64,000 nt of DNA. Source: Rhodopseudomonas julia. Lineage in GTDB: Bacteria > Pseudomonadota > Alphaproteobacteria > Rhizobiales > Afifellaceae. The stretch lies in assembly GCF_030813515.1 (NCBI RefSeq), contig NZ_JAUSUK010000001.1, forward strand, positions 1 to 64,000, given 5' to 3'. Position 1 is the first letter of the stretch, and each line of letters starts with the position of its first letter. The notes below the pieces were generated by a model. That model ran no database searches and was not told the DNA's origin. It saw nothing but the letters and a program-made list of their open reading frames with translations. The translations under genes were made by a program, and so were the position numbers. This document shows, one piece after another, positions 17,964-27,992 of the stretch.

Positions 17964-19031
17964 TCACGCGGTGACGGAAATGACGTCCTCGTCCTTGAAA
18001 CCGACCCGCAGCGTCTCACCCGGCTGCGGCGGTGCCGACCGGCGGTCGTTGAAGAGATCGACATGGAGATGCGTGTCGCCGACCGCGACCCCGATGCGGA
18101 TGACGGAACCGAGAAAGCTCACCGTTTCGACGCGGGCGTTGAGGCAGATGCCATTATCGGCTCCGTTGACGAGGTTGAGCGCTTCCGGGCGGAGGGCAAG
18201 GACGACCGGCTCCCCGTCGCGAACGGTCGCGGGAAGCTTCTTCAAAACCACGGATTGCTCACCGATCGCCACTTCCTGCGAAGCAGCGTTTTTCACACGC
18301 GCCTCGACGCGGTTGAGCGTGCCGACGAAATTGGCGACGAAAGGCGTTGCAGGCCGATTGTAGACCTCGAACGGCGCGCCGACCTGTTCGATGCGCCCGG
18401 AATTCATGACCACGATCCGGTCGGAGATCGACAGCGCCTCCTCCTGATCATGGGTCACGAAGATCGTGGTGATGCCGAGTTCACGCTGAATGTTGCGGAT
18501 CTGCTCACGCAGCGACACGCGGATTTTCGCATCCAGAGCGGACAGCGGTTCGTCGAGAAGCAGCATGCGCGGGCTCGGCGCGAGTGCGCGGGCAAGCGCC
18601 ACGCGCTGCTGCTGGCCGCCAGACAGCTCGAAGGCGTAGCGCCGGCCGAGATCTGGCAAACCGATCAGCTCCAGCATCTCGGCCACGCGCTCGCGCGCCT
18701 TGGCACGCGGAACCCCGGCAACCTTGAGGCCGAAGCCGATATTGTCCCTCACATTCAGATTCGGGAAAAGCGCATAAGACTGGAAAACCATTCCCACATT
18801 TCGCTGCGAGGGCTTCAGATGGGTGATCTCCCGTCCGTCGGCGAAGATGCGGCCCTTCGTCGGTTTTTCAAAGCCAGCGATCATACGGAGAACGGTTGTC
18901 TTGCCGCATCCGGATGGACCGAGCAGCGACACGAATTCGCCGCTGTTGAACGAGAGATCCAGGTCCTCAATGACCGTATTGGTGCCAAAGGTCTTGGTGA
19001 TCGCTTCGAGACTGAGGAATTCTTCGGCCAT
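17964..19031 (-). CDS. ABC transporter ATP-binding protein (PotA/FbpC-like)
   Basis: ATPase of about 355 residues. Walker [10 protein letters not shown] near residue 38, Q-loop in VGMVFQSYALFPN, signature LSGGQQQRVALARAL, Walker [13 protein letters not shown] and switch His in FVTHDQEEAL. A C-terminal regulatory TOBE-type extension (about residues 240-355) is typical of the PotA/FbpC/MalK class. The ATG at 19031 is separated by one base from the stop of the upstream permease. It completes the four-gene importer and might also serve the ATPase-less importer at 2230-5352. Confidence 0.9.
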   Translation of the reverse strand: MAEEFLSLEAITKTFGTNTVIEDLDLSFNSGEFVSLLGPSGCGKTTVLRMIAGFEKPTKGRIFADGREITHLKPSQRNVGMVFQSYALFPNLNVRDNIGFGLKVAGVPRAKARERVAEMLELIGLPDLGRRYAFELSGGQQQRVALARALAPSPRMLLLDEPLSALDAKIRVSLREQIRNIQRELGITTIFVTHDQEEALSISDRIVVMNSGRIEQVGAPFEVYNRPATPFVANFVGTLNRVEARVKNAASQEVAIGEQSVVLKKLPATVRDGEPVVLALRPEALNLVNGADNGICLNARVETVSFLGSVIRIGVAVGDTHLHVDLFNDRRSAPPQPGETLRVGFKDEDVISVTA

Positions 19032-19032
19032 A

Positions 19033-19833
19033 TCAATCTTTTCTGGCGGTGCTCTTCGGGGCGAAGCGCGCGAGGAGCTGGATCGCGACCATCGCGCTCC
19101 AGGTGAAGACAAAAGAGATGATCGCGAGCGCCGAGGGCTCGTAGGCCCGGTTGGCGCCGATGTTCTGCATATAAGGACCAAAGCCCGGTCGGTTGAGCAG
19201 GCTCGCCAGGACGAACTCGCCCATGACGATGGCAAGCGTCAGGAAGGCACCCGACAAGACGGCGGTGATGACGTTAGGAAAGATGATCCGCGTCAGGATC
19301 CTGAGGCGGCCGGCGCCGAGAATGGTCGCCGCCTCCGTCAATGTCTGCACGTCGATGGTCCGGAGACCCGTATCGATCGCCCGGTACATATAGGGCATGG
19401 CGAGCGCCACATAGCCGAGCATCAGCAGGATATTGGTGCCCATCACCGAGCCGGTCAGGGGCAGAAAGGACGACGAATTGTAAAGGCGGATATAGCCGAA
19501 GACGAGAATGATCGGCGGGATGATCAGGGGCATCAGCGTGAGGAATTCCACGATCGGCCTGATCTGCGGCATCCTGAGCCGCACGAAATAGGCCGCCGGC
19601 ATGATGATGACGATGCCGACAACTATGGTGCAAAGGCCGATCACCAGCGAATAAGTGAAGGTCTGCTGGAAGCCCGGATCGGCGAAGACATTGCGATAGG
19701 CGTCAAGCGTATATCCCTCGCGCCGGATGCTCAGCGAAAATTCGAAGGTCGCAAGCAGCGGCAGCAGGAAATAGGCCGCGCCCAGACCGAAGACGACCCA
19801 CGACCAGAAGCGATTGCCTCTCATTTGAGCCAC
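19033..19833 (-). CDS. ABC transporter permease (PotC-like)
   Basis: Inner-membrane permease of 266 residues with six helices; the EAA loop is TLTEAATILGAGRLRILTRIIFP. It starts inside the end of the preceding permease (13-nt overlap) and is followed after one base by the ATPase, so subunit synthesis is coupled. Confidence 0.88.
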   Translation of the reverse strand: MAQMRGNRFWSWVVFGLGAAYFLLPLLATFEFSLSIRREGYTLDAYRNVFADPGFQQTFTYSLVIGLCTIVVGIVIIMPAAYFVRLRMPQIRPIVEFLTLMPLIIPPIILVFGYIRLYNSSSFLPLTGSVMGTNILLMLGYVALAMPYMYRAIDTGLRTIDVQTLTEAATILGAGRLRILTRIIFPNVITAVLSGAFLTLAIVMGEFVLASLLNRPGFGPYMQNIGANRAYEPSALAIISFVFTWSAMVAIQLLARFAPKSTARKD

Positions 19834-20780
19834 CTTTCAGCGCGGGTGCGCACGACCAGATAGACGACGTTGGCAAGAGCGGTGATCGCGATCATGCCGA
19901 CGGCAAGAGCCGCCCCGAGCTGCTGGTTCTGCAGCACGTCGCCGCGAATCTGCGCGTAAAGCAGGATCGGCACGATATTCAGCGATGAGCCGGTGAGCGC
20001 ATAGGCGGTCGCGATCGCCCCGAAAGCGTTGGCGAACAACAAAGAGAGCGTGCCGAGAAGGTTCGGCCACAAGACCGGCAGTCCGACATAACGCCAGAAC
20101 TGCCAGGTGGAGGCGCCGAGCGTCTCCGCCGCTTCGCTCCACTCCCGCTTCAACCCATCGATCGCCGGCGTGATGATGAGGATCATCAAGGGGATCTGGA
20201 AATAGAGATAGGTGAGCGTGAGGCCCCAGAAGGAGAGGATGTTGAAGCCGGCGCGGTAAAGGTCGAGACCGAAAACCTCCCGCAAAATGATGGTCACGAG
20301 ACCCACGCGCCCGAGCGTCGCGAGAAAGGCGAAAGCGAGCGGGATGCCGGCGAAGTTCGAGGCGACGCCGGAAAAGGTCAGAAGCGTGGATCGGATCACC
20401 GGCGGCAGACGCCCGCGAATGACGGCAAGGGCGATCGCAAGGCCGATCAGGCAGCCGAGCGCGGCAGAAGCGAAAGAGACCCGTATCGAGATCGAAAACG
20501 AGCGCAGGATCTGAGGCGTGAAGAGTGCGCCAATATTGTCGAGCGTGAGCCCGCCCTGCCCGTCGGAAAAGGCTGTCGCGAAAAGGCCCAACGTCGGCAG
20601 GATCAGGAACATGATCGCAAACGCCAGAAACGGCAGGATAGCGATCGCTTCCCCAGGCCTCAGCTCGGCGAACATCTGGGAAAATCGGCGCCTTTGCGCG
20701 GGCAAGGCAACTGACCCGGATTGATCCGGGCCAGTCGTTTCAGTCGGAAGCGCGAGCGGCTTGCCGTTATTCCGCGACAT
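19821..20780 (-). CDS. ABC transporter permease (PotB-like)
   Basis: Inner-membrane permease of 319 residues. A hydrophilic N-terminus of about 48 residues leads into six helices; the EAA loop is EWSEAAETLGASTWQFWRYVGLP. It overlaps the SBP gene upstream by 14 nt and the second permease downstream by 13 nt. This tight packing marks one transcription unit SBP-permease-permease-ATPase. Confidence 0.87.
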   Translation of the reverse strand: MSRNNGKPLALPTETTGPDQSGSVALPAQRRRFSQMFAELRPGEAIAILPFLAFAIMFLILPTLGLFATAFSDGQGGLTLDNIGALFTPQILRSFSISIRVSFASAALGCLIGLAIALAVIRGRLPPVIRSTLLTFSGVASNFAGIPLAFAFLATLGRVGLVTIILREVFGLDLYRAGFNILSFWGLTLTYLYFQIPLMILIITPAIDGLKREWSEAAETLGASTWQFWRYVGLPVLWPNLLGTLSLLFANAFGAIATAYALTGSSLNIVPILLYAQIRGDVLQNQQLGAALAVGMIAITALANVVYLVVRTRAERWLK

Positions 20781-21879
20781 TGGCGCCGACCACGGAATCC
20801 CACTTCTCCGTGATCACGGCCTTCGCGGCATTTTGCTGCTCGATGGTCGGAAACACGGCCTTGGCGTAGGATTCCGCCGGCGGCAGCGCATCGAGAAGCT
20901 CCTGCGGGATCTTTTTCTGTTCGGCGAGCGCATTGAAGCGGATCGGATGGCAATAGCCGGCGAGCCAACCAAGCTGACCTTCGTCGGAATAAAGGTATTC
21001 CATCCAAAGCTTCGCGGCGTTCGGATGCGGCGCGTAAGCGCTGATCGCCTGGACGTAGACGCCGGCCACGACACTGTCGGACGGGACGACGACGTCGGCG
21101 GCGGGATTGCCCTCAAAACCGTCGCGCCAGGCGAGCGAATTGTAGTCCCAGGCGACGACGATCGGTGTCGTGCCCTGTGCGACGGAGGCCGCCTTGCCGA
21201 TCACCGGAACGAAATTGCCGCGCTCGTTGAGCTGCTTGAAATACTGGAGCCCGGCCTCTGCAGCCTTGTCGAGGTCGCCGCCGTTTTCGGCGAGGCCGGC
21301 TCCGACCACACCCTGGATAGCCTGGTTGGAGGCGCGGGGATCACCTGACAGAGCAACGGCGTTGGCGTATTTTTCGTCGAGGAGATCGGCCCAGCTCGAC
21401 GGCGCTTCGCCGACGATATCCGTATTCACGAGGAACGACAGAACGCCGTAATAATCGCCGTACCAGTAACCGTCGGCGTCCTTCGCGTCGTCCGGAATCT
21501 CGTCCCAGGTGGAGACCTTGTAGGGCTCGATCAGACCTTCTTCCTTGGCCTGCGGGCCAAAAGCGAGGCCGACATCGAGAACGTCGGGCGCCTGCGGGCC
21601 GGTGTTGTTCTTGTTGGCTCGGACGGCCTCGAGCTCATCGGCTGAACCCGCATCCGGGTTCAGTTCGTTCACCTGGATGCCAGGATACTTCTCCTTGAAC
21701 CCGTCGATCACATCGCCATAGCCGCACCAGGAATGCGGCAGCGCAATCGTGGTGAGCTGCCCCTCTTCCTTGGCAGCTTTGTACAGCGCATCAAGGTCCG
21801 TCTCGGCGCTCGCCGTCATCGTCGTGGCCAGGAGGGCAACGACGGATACCGAGGCAGCGTATAGAGTTGTGGTTTTCAT
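20767..21879 (-). CDS. ABC transporter substrate-binding protein, family 1 (Fe3+/polyamine-like)
   Basis: Periplasmic binding protein of about 370 residues. A signal peptide (MKTTTLYAASVSVVALLATTMTASA) is followed by a family 1 binding-protein fold (LDALYKAAKEEGQLTTIALP). The start at 21879 has CGGAG upstream; the frame is open further but without signal-peptide features. Ligand unknown: relatives bind ferric iron, phosphonates, thiamine or polyamines. First gene of a four-gene operon; an AGACAATTTGTCT palindrome lies 133 bases upstream, between it and cobF. Confidence 0.87.
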   Translation of the reverse strand: MKTTTLYAASVSVVALLATTMTASAETDLDALYKAAKEEGQLTTIALPHSWCGYGDVIDGFKEKYPGIQVNELNPDAGSADELEAVRANKNNTGPQAPDVLDVGLAFGPQAKEEGLIEPYKVSTWDEIPDDAKDADGYWYGDYYGVLSFLVNTDIVGEAPSSWADLLDEKYANAVALSGDPRASNQAIQGVVGAGLAENGGDLDKAAEAGLQYFKQLNERGNFVPVIGKAASVAQGTTPIVVAWDYNSLAWRDGFEGNPAADVVVPSDSVVAGVYVQAISAYAPHPNAAKLWMEYLYSDEGQLGWLAGYCHPIRFNALAEQKKIPQELLDALPPAESYAKAVFPTIEQQNAAKAVITEKWDSVVGANVAE

Positions 21880-22011
21880 TATGCGACTCCGTGCTGTGGC
21901 TCGGCCCCCGTTCGAATGAGAGTCGCCAAGCCGAACGTCCACTAGAACCGGCCCATGACAGATCCGTGACGCTGCGTCGGTACGGCGGCTTTGTTCACGC
22001 CACGCAACGAA

Positions 22012-22024
22012 AGACAATTTGTCT
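22012..22024. promoter_or_regulatory. 13-bp palindrome between SBP and cobF genes
   Basis: AGACAA-T-TTGTCT is a perfect inverted repeat around one base in the 262-nt divergent region. It looks like a dimeric repressor site, but no local regulator gene is adjacent, so the protein that would bind it is unknown. Confidence 0.4.
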
Positions 22025-22141
22025 GTGGCGCATCCCCGCTTCGTGTCGGTCGTGTCTTGGGTCCCCGTAACCTTCGTCCTAAGAAGGCCCGATCGCAAGC
22101 TGCAAGACACATGCGCGCAGAAGAAGAATGGGACATCGGCG

Positions 22142-22894
22142 ATGAAGAAAATCTACGTCATCGGGATCGGGGCAGGCGATCCGTCCGACCTCACGCTGCG
22201 GGCAATCGAGGCGATGCGGGCCGTCGATGTCTTTTTCTTCATGGACAAGGACGGCGCCGGCAAAGAGAATTTGATCGCCTTCCGCCAGGAGGTGCTCGCC
22301 CGGGCCGTGCCGGAGGCCTCTTACCGAAGCATTCATGCCACCAGCCCGGAACGCCCGAAAGACGGGCGCGACTACGAAAAAGGCATCGACTGGTGGCGCA
22401 GCGAGCGACGGCGGATCTTTCGCGAGATGCTGTCGGAGCTCGGCCCTGAGGAAACCGGCGGCTTCCTGATCATCGGCGATCCGGCGCTCTACGACGGCAC
22501 CACGCAGATCCTGCATGAGCTCGCCGCCGAAGGCTTTGAGATCGACTTTGAGGTGGTGACCGGCATCACGAGCCTGCAGACCCTCGCCGCCCGTCACCGC
22601 ATTCCGTTGAACCGCATCGGCGAAGAAATCACCGTCACCACCGCGCGCCTCTTGGCCGATACCGAGCCCGCGAAGATCTCCAATACCCTCGTGATGCTCG
22701 ACGGGCGCGCCACCTTCCTGCGCTTCAAAGAGAGCGATCTCCATATCTACTGGGGCGCTTATCTCGGCATGGAAGAGGAGATCCTCATCGCCGGACCGTT
22801 GAAGGAGAAGGCGGATGAAATCGCCGAAACGATCGAGACATCGCGCTCGCGCCACGGCTGGATCATGGATGCCTATCTTCTTCGGCGGCCGTGA
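22142..22894 (+). CDS. cobF: Precorrin-6A synthase (deacetylating), CobF
   Basis: S-adenosylmethionine-dependent C-1 methyltransferase of the aerobic cobalamin pathway, which methylates precorrin-5 and releases acetate to give precorrin-6A. 250 residues. MKKIYVIGIGAGDPSDLTLRAIEAM is the tetrapyrrole-methylase N-terminal motif with the GxGxGD loop, and FLIIGDPALYDGT matches the second conserved block. The ATG at 22142 fits the family start; the frame is open upstream. It stands alone here, with no other cob gene and no recognisable cobalamin riboswitch in the leader. Confidence 0.9.
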   Translation: MKKIYVIGIGAGDPSDLTLRAIEAMRAVDVFFFMDKDGAGKENLIAFRQEVLARAVPEASYRSIHATSPERPKDGRDYEKGIDWWRSERRRIFREMLSELGPEETGGFLIIGDPALYDGTTQILHELAAEGFEIDFEVVTGITSLQTLAARHRIPLNRIGEEITVTTARLLADTEPAKISNTLVMLDGRATFLRFKESDLHIYWGAYLGMEEEILIAGPLKEKADEIAETIETSRSRHGWIMDAYLLRRP

Positions 22895-23115
22895 GGGGTG
22901 ATCAGCGTTCCGCCTTGCCGTCACGTAACCCCTTGTGGTTGCATCGCACGCAATCTTTTCAGCGAAAATGAAGGATCTATTCCAAGCCCTTCTGTGACCT
23001 GATTAATTTTTGTGAAACCATGCCGCTCAAACTGCGGCCTATTCGCAATTTGATTAAGCTTTTAAACACGGGCGTCGGCTCAATATCCCCCTCAACAAGG
23101 GGTAGGAGAGGCGTC

Positions 23116-25587
23116 ATGTCGAAAACGATGCCGCTGGCGATGTTGTGGCTTCTGGCCACCACCGCCACGCTGCTGCTGATCATGCAGCCCATCAGCATCG
23201 AAGCACAGTTCGTCATGGGCGTGGCGGCCGTCGGCGGGATGGCAGCCGTGTGGATGTTCAGCAAGGAAGGCGTTTGGCGCCAGGTTTTTCTGGCACTCGC
23301 GACCGCTGTGGTGCTGCGTTACGTCTACTGGCGCACCACTTCGACGCTGCCGCCGATTTCGGAGCCAATCAACTTCGTTCCGGGCTTCCTCGTCTACCTG
23401 ATGGAAATGTTCTCGGTGCTGATGCTGTTCATCAGCCTGTTCATCACGGCGGACCCTTTGGAAAGGAAGAGGGCGCGCCAGCTTCGCGATGCGGAGCTTC
23501 CGACTGTCGATATCTTCATTCCGACCTACAACGAAGACAAAAGCCTTCTCGCCACAACCATCGCGGCAGCGCTCGCGATGGATTATCCGCTTGAAAAAAG
23601 ACAGGTCTGGCTGCTCGACGACGGCGGCACCGAGCAGAAGGTCAACAATCCCGATCCGAACGTTTCGGTCCCCGCCAAGCGCCGCCGCGCCGAACTGCAG
23701 CGGCTGTGCGCGCAGCTCGGCGCCCACTATCTCACCCGCGAGCGCAACGAGCACGCAAAGGCCGGCAATCTCAACAACGGTCTCGCCTGCTCCACTGCCG
23801 ATCTGATCGTGGTCTTCGATGCCGACCACGGCCCCGTCCGCTCATTCCTTCGCGAAACCGTCGGTCACTTCGCTGACGATCCGCGTCTCTTCCTGGTGCA
23901 GACGCCGCACTTCTTCCTCAATCCCGATCCGGTTGAACGGAATCTCTCGACCTTCGAGCGAATGCCGTCGGAAAACGAGATGTTCTATTCCATGATCCAG
24001 AGGGGTCTGGACAAGTGGAACGCCGCCTTCTTCTGCGGCTCGGCAGCCGTGCTTCGGCGCGCGGCGCTTGAGGAAACCGGCGGCTTCTCCGGCGTCTCCA
24101 TCACCGAAGATTGCGAGACAGCGCTTGAGTTGCATTCACGCGGCTGGAACAGCCGTTATGTCGACATTCCGCTGATCGCCGGTCTGCAGCCGGAAAACTT
24201 CGTCTCTTTCATCGGCCAGCGCTCGCGCTGGTGCCGTGGCATGGTGCAGATCCTGATGCTGAAGAACCCGCTCTTCAAGCGGGGACTTCGGTTCGAACAG
24301 CGCATCGCCTATCTCTCGTCGTCCCTCTTCTGGCTGTTCCCTCTGACGCGCCTCACCTTCATGCTGGCGCCGCTTCTCTACATCATCTTCTCGCTGCAAA
24401 TTTACGAAGCGAGCTTCCGTGAGTTCGTCGGCTACACCGTCGCCTACATGACCGTGAACATCATGCTGCAGAGCTATCTCTACGGGCGGCTGCGCTGGCC
24501 CTGGGTGTCGGAGCTCTACGAATACGTGCAGTCGGTCTATCTGGGCAGGGCGATCCTGAGCGTCGTCGTCAATCCGCGCGCGCCGACCTTCAACGTCACG
24601 GCGAAAGGCCAGACGAGCGACAAGGAGCAGCTCTCGGCGCTTGCTGGCCCGTATTTCGCAATCTTCGGTGTGCTCGCCGTGACCGGCATCTATGCCGGCT
24701 GGCGTTACTTCACCGAGCCCGCAGGCAATGATCTTTTGATGATCTGCGGCGTGTGGAACGCCATCAATCTCGTCATTGCCGGCGTCGCGCTCGGGGTCGT
24801 GTCGGAGATGCCGGAGCGGCGCCGGGCCCAGCGCCTCGCCGTCGTGCGGCGCGCAGTGCTCGAGATCGTCGGTGTCGGCGAAATCGCCGTATCGGTGGAG
24901 GATGTCTCCACCAGTGGCATCCGGGTGCGCCCACTTGAGGATGCGCTGCCGCCGATGAAGGCCGGCGCGACAATCGCCATGCTGCGTCTCATCAACGACG
25001 ACGGCAGCGTCACCAAGGAGGCGATCGCCGTCGTTCTGCGCCGCGCCGGCAATGATGACCGCGGCCGCTTCCTCGGCATGGAATTCATCCAGCTCACGGC
25101 GCCGCAATACAAGCTCATTGCCGATCTCCTCTACCGCAACCCGGCTGTCTTCGAGACATTCCGCAGCCGGCGACGCCAGTCGCGGAGCGTCGTTGGCGCC
25201 ACGGTCGGGTTCCTTTCCTGGAGCCTCTATTACACGCTGCGGGCCTTCCGGATCGGCCTCAGGCGCAATCAGCCGGCGGCAGTGGGCGCGGAACCAATTG
25301 CCAGCGCCGAAGCCGGTTTCGGTGTCGAAATGGGCCGCTCGGAGCCTGCTTTGCCGCGCGCCCAATCCCACCTGCACGTCGCGCCGGGCGCGGCGCTCGA
25401 AGCTGGAACGACCTCTGTTCCCACCCCGGCACCGGCTCCCGCGGCCTCCAGCGCGGCAGAGGCAGCTCTCGACACGCCACGGGTCGACCCGGCCGAGCCG
25501 ATCGAGACGCAACGCCGGCGTTCCATCTCAACATCGACGGCCGCCACCGCTTCGCTCGGTCATGACGTCTGGGAGTATGCGGTATGA
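23116..25587 (+). CDS. bcsA: Cellulose synthase catalytic subunit BcsA
   Basis: Inner-membrane GT2 processive glycosyltransferase, polymerising glucose from UDP-glucose and extruding the chain. About 823 residues. Order: N-terminal helices; GT2 domain with LLDDGG (about 166), FDADHG (about 234), TED (about 331) and QRSRW (368-372); further helices; then a PilZ domain with RxxxR (RRAQR, about 568-572) and DVSTSG (about 595), the cyclic-di-GMP switch. Final 100 residues are Ala/Pro-rich and probably disordered. ATG 23116 has AGGAGAG 5 nt upstream. First gene of bcsA-bcsB-bcsZ-TPR; bcsB overlaps by ATGA. Confidence 0.95.
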   Translation: MSKTMPLAMLWLLATTATLLLIMQPISIEAQFVMGVAAVGGMAAVWMFSKEGVWRQVFLALATAVVLRYVYWRTTSTLPPISEPINFVPGFLVYLMEMFSVLMLFISLFITADPLERKRARQLRDAELPTVDIFIPTYNEDKSLLATTIAAALAMDYPLEKRQVWLLDDGGTEQKVNNPDPNVSVPAKRRRAELQRLCAQLGAHYLTRERNEHAKAGNLNNGLACSTADLIVVFDADHGPVRSFLRETVGHFADDPRLFLVQTPHFFLNPDPVERNLSTFERMPSENEMFYSMIQRGLDKWNAAFFCGSAAVLRRAALEETGGFSGVSITEDCETALELHSRGWNSRYVDIPLIAGLQPENFVSFIGQRSRWCRGMVQILMLKNPLFKRGLRFEQRIAYLSSSLFWLFPLTRLTFMLAPLLYIIFSLQIYEASFREFVGYTVAYMTVNIMLQSYLYGRLRWPWVSELYEYVQSVYLGRAILSVVVNPRAPTFNVTAKGQTSDKEQLSALAGPYFAIFGVLAVTGIYAGWRYFTEPAGNDLLMICGVWNAINLVIAGVALGVVSEMPERRRAQRLAVVRRAVLEIVGVGEIAVSVEDVSTSGIRVRPLEDALPPMKAGATIAMLRLINDDGSVTKEAIAVVLRRAGNDDRGRFLGMEFIQLTAPQYKLIADLLYRNPAVFETFRSRRRQSRSVVGATVGFLSWSLYYTLRAFRIGLRRNQPAAVGAEPIASAEAGFGVEMGRSEPALPRAQSHLHVAPGAALEAGTTSVPTPAPAPAASSAAEAALDTPRVDPAEPIETQRRRSISTSTAATASLGHDVWEYAV

Positions 25588-27992
25588 GAAACCTCGCAAC
25601 CGCCGGCCTCGCACTCCTCCTGCTCGCACCGCAGGCTCAGGCGGGCAAGGTGGTCCTGTCCATCGATCAGGTTCGACCCGCATCGCCGGTGGTGGCACAG
25701 CCCGCGACCAGCCAGATGGCGATCTCCGACACGGGCGTGCCGCTCGCGACAGAGATCGATCCGGATCTTCGCCGCCTTCCCGCGTCTATGGTCGATCTGC
25801 ATTTCGACGGCGAAACCGCCGGTCATGAATGGCCCGTCTATCTGACGAGGACCCAGGCCGCCTCACCGGCGGAGATGCAGCTCGGCTACATCAACAGCGT
25901 GTCGGTGATGTCGGAGGGCTCGACGCTGACCGTGACCGTCAACGAAGTCAGCATCGGTGAAATCCCAATCGCATCGCCCGACGAGCTCGCCCGCACTCGC
26001 CTCTCCGTTCCCCCGGGCCTCCTCCAGCCTGGCTACAATTCCGTGCGCATCTCGGTGCAGCAGCGGCACCGCGTCGATTGCTCGCTTGAGGGGACCTACG
26101 AATTGTGGACCCAGATCTATCCTGGCGTCACGGGATTTGCCTTCGCCGGGGCAGGTGCTGGCTTCGAGCGCTTGAGCGATCTCGCCGCTGTCAATCCAGG
26201 CCTCGATGGCGCGGTGAGCATCAGCGTGCGGGCACCGGAGACGCCGACACCGAAGGCGACCGAGAGATTTTTGCGCGCGGCCGAAATCGCCGCGATCATG
26301 ACAAAGGCTCCACGCAGCGAAGTTCGCTTCGACAGCGGCCTCGCCTCAGGGCCGGGGGTCGAGATTGCGATCGGAACACCCGAGGAATTGCGTCGGCTTG
26401 GCGTATTGAAGCCCGGCGAGGCGGCGCAGCCCGGCGTGTCCGTCATCCTCCCCGACGAAATGGATTTGATCCATGGTCGGGTGTCCATCTGGATCGTAGG
26501 AGGCAGCGACGGCGCCATCGACGCAGCGCTCGCAAGCCTTGAAGCCGGAAGCAAAACGGAGCCTTCGGAAGGAACGCCCTCCGGGTTGCGTGCCGCAGAA
26601 AATGCCTTGGGCCGCCTCTTGCAGCCAGGAAATTCGGTCAGCCTGCGCGACCTCGGTGTCGTCTCGGAGGAGTTCAACGGCCGCCTCTATCGCGCCACCT
26701 TCAACATTCGCATGCCCTATGACTTTCTGTCGGCCGATTACAACCAGGCGGTGATCCGGTTGACGGCGGGCTTTGCACCTCGGCTCGATCCCAAGAGCCA
26801 GCTCCTGGTGCGCGTAAACGATCAGACGGCCTCGGTCCTGCCACTCATGGACAACGACGGCGCGCTTATGCGGGGGCGCAAAATCCCGATCCCGCTGAAA
26901 GTGCTGCATCCCGGCATCAACCGTGTGCAGATCGAGGCGCAGCTCCCCTCACCTAGCGATCGCAGCTGCAACACGCTTGCCGGGCTCTCCAGCCCCAGTC
27001 GCTTCCTCATCATGGATACGAGCGAGTTCTATCTCCCACCGGTTGCGCGCATCGCGCGCATGCCCAATCTCGCTTCGACCCTCAGCGGCGGATTCCCCTA
27101 CGCCAAAGGCGAAACGACAGCCGCCTATATCCCCAATCCCGACAGCGACACGCTTTCCGCCGCCGGGACGCTCGCAGCCAATCTGGCAGCGGTCAGCGGC
27201 TCTCCTCTCAACCTCAAGGTCGCCTTCTCTGCACCCCCGGCTGACGCCGGCACCTCGATCGTCGTTGCCGCGGCCCAGTCCCTGCCTGGCTCCGTCGCGG
27301 ATGCGGTCGGTCTCGATGCCGCCGGCATGCGCCAGGCATGGCGTTCGCAGATGCTGGACAGGGGTGTCGGCACAGCCGGCGTTTCCGAAGCACCGCTCTA
27401 CACAGGTTCAACCGGTCGCGACGAACCGGCGCCGCAGCTCGTCTCGCAACGGCTTTTCATGCAGCCCTCCGTCTCGCTCGACGATTGGACCGAACAGATG
27501 CGGGAAAACGGCGGCTTCGGCGGACCTTTCGAGCGGGTGATCTCCTGGCTCAAGGATCAAGTCGGAACCGCAACCGCTGACATCGGCTTTGGCGACGGCA
27601 CCGATCCGCTGCGGGTGAAACCCGGCAGCACACTCGTACTTGCACAAGCAGAAGCTCCCGCAAACGAGGGACGTACCTGGACGGTGGTGACGGCACCTAC
27701 GAGCGGCGAGCTCGCAGCCTCTGTTTCGCAGATCAACACGGCATCGCTGCTTTACCGGCTGGACGGGCGGGCACTTGCATTCGGCCGCAACGACGGCGAC
27801 ATCACCAAGGCCACGAACGGCAGCTTCTATTATGTGACGACGCAGCCGCTCTCCTTCCAGAACATCCGACTCATCGCGGCAGGATGGATGTCGCTCAATA
27901 TCGTCTATTACGTCCTTGGCCTCATCGCCGCCTGCGCATGCCTCGGCCTCGCAACGACGGCTCTGCTGCGGCGCGTGGGGCATTCGTCATGA
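25584..27992 (+). CDS. bcsB: Cellulose synthase periplasmic subunit BcsB
   Basis: Periplasmic, membrane-anchored partner of BcsA that guides the glucan across the periplasm; 802 residues. Signal peptide (MRNLATAGLALLLLAPQAQA), long beta-rich periplasmic part with carbohydrate-binding-like domains, and one C-terminal transmembrane helix (about residues 768-792, IVYYVLGLIAACACLGLA) that docks on BcsA. FNIRMPYDFLSADYNQAVIRL is the typical conserved block. Start overlaps the bcsA stop and the stop overlaps the bcsZ start, both by ATGA. Confidence 0.93.
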   Translation: MRNLATAGLALLLLAPQAQAGKVVLSIDQVRPASPVVAQPATSQMAISDTGVPLATEIDPDLRRLPASMVDLHFDGETAGHEWPVYLTRTQAASPAEMQLGYINSVSVMSEGSTLTVTVNEVSIGEIPIASPDELARTRLSVPPGLLQPGYNSVRISVQQRHRVDCSLEGTYELWTQIYPGVTGFAFAGAGAGFERLSDLAAVNPGLDGAVSISVRAPETPTPKATERFLRAAEIAAIMTKAPRSEVRFDSGLASGPGVEIAIGTPEELRRLGVLKPGEAAQPGVSVILPDEMDLIHGRVSIWIVGGSDGAIDAALASLEAGSKTEPSEGTPSGLRAAENALGRLLQPGNSVSLRDLGVVSEEFNGRLYRATFNIRMPYDFLSADYNQAVIRLTAGFAPRLDPKSQLLVRVNDQTASVLPLMDNDGALMRGRKIPIPLKVLHPGINRVQIEAQLPSPSDRSCNTLAGLSSPSRFLIMDTSEFYLPPVARIARMPNLASTLSGGFPYAKGETTAAYIPNPDSDTLSAAGTLAANLAAVSGSPLNLKVAFSAPPADAGTSIVVAAAQSLPGSVADAVGLDAAGMRQAWRSQMLDRGVGTAGVSEAPLYTGSTGRDEPAPQLVSQRLFMQPSVSLDDWTEQMRENGGFGGPFERVISWLKDQVGTATADIGFGDGTDPLRVKPGSTLVLAQAEAPANEGRTWTVVTAPTSGELAASVSQINTASLLYRLDGRALAFGRNDGDITKATNGSFYYVTTQPLSFQNIRLIAAGWMSLNIVYYVLGLIAACACLGLATTALLRRVGHSS

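Noticed and set aside
17901-19106. Plus-strand frame of 401 codons over the PotA-like ATPase
   Set aside because: Antisense shadow; the ATPase has all ABC motifs on the minus strand.
21880-22141. Cobalamin riboswitch in front of cobF
   Set aside because: No B12-box-like core or the expected long structured leader; only a 13-bp palindrome is present.
24136-25512. Minus-strand frame of 458 codons opposite bcsA
   Set aside because: Antisense shadow of the GT2/PilZ coding sequence; no motif or ribosome-binding site.
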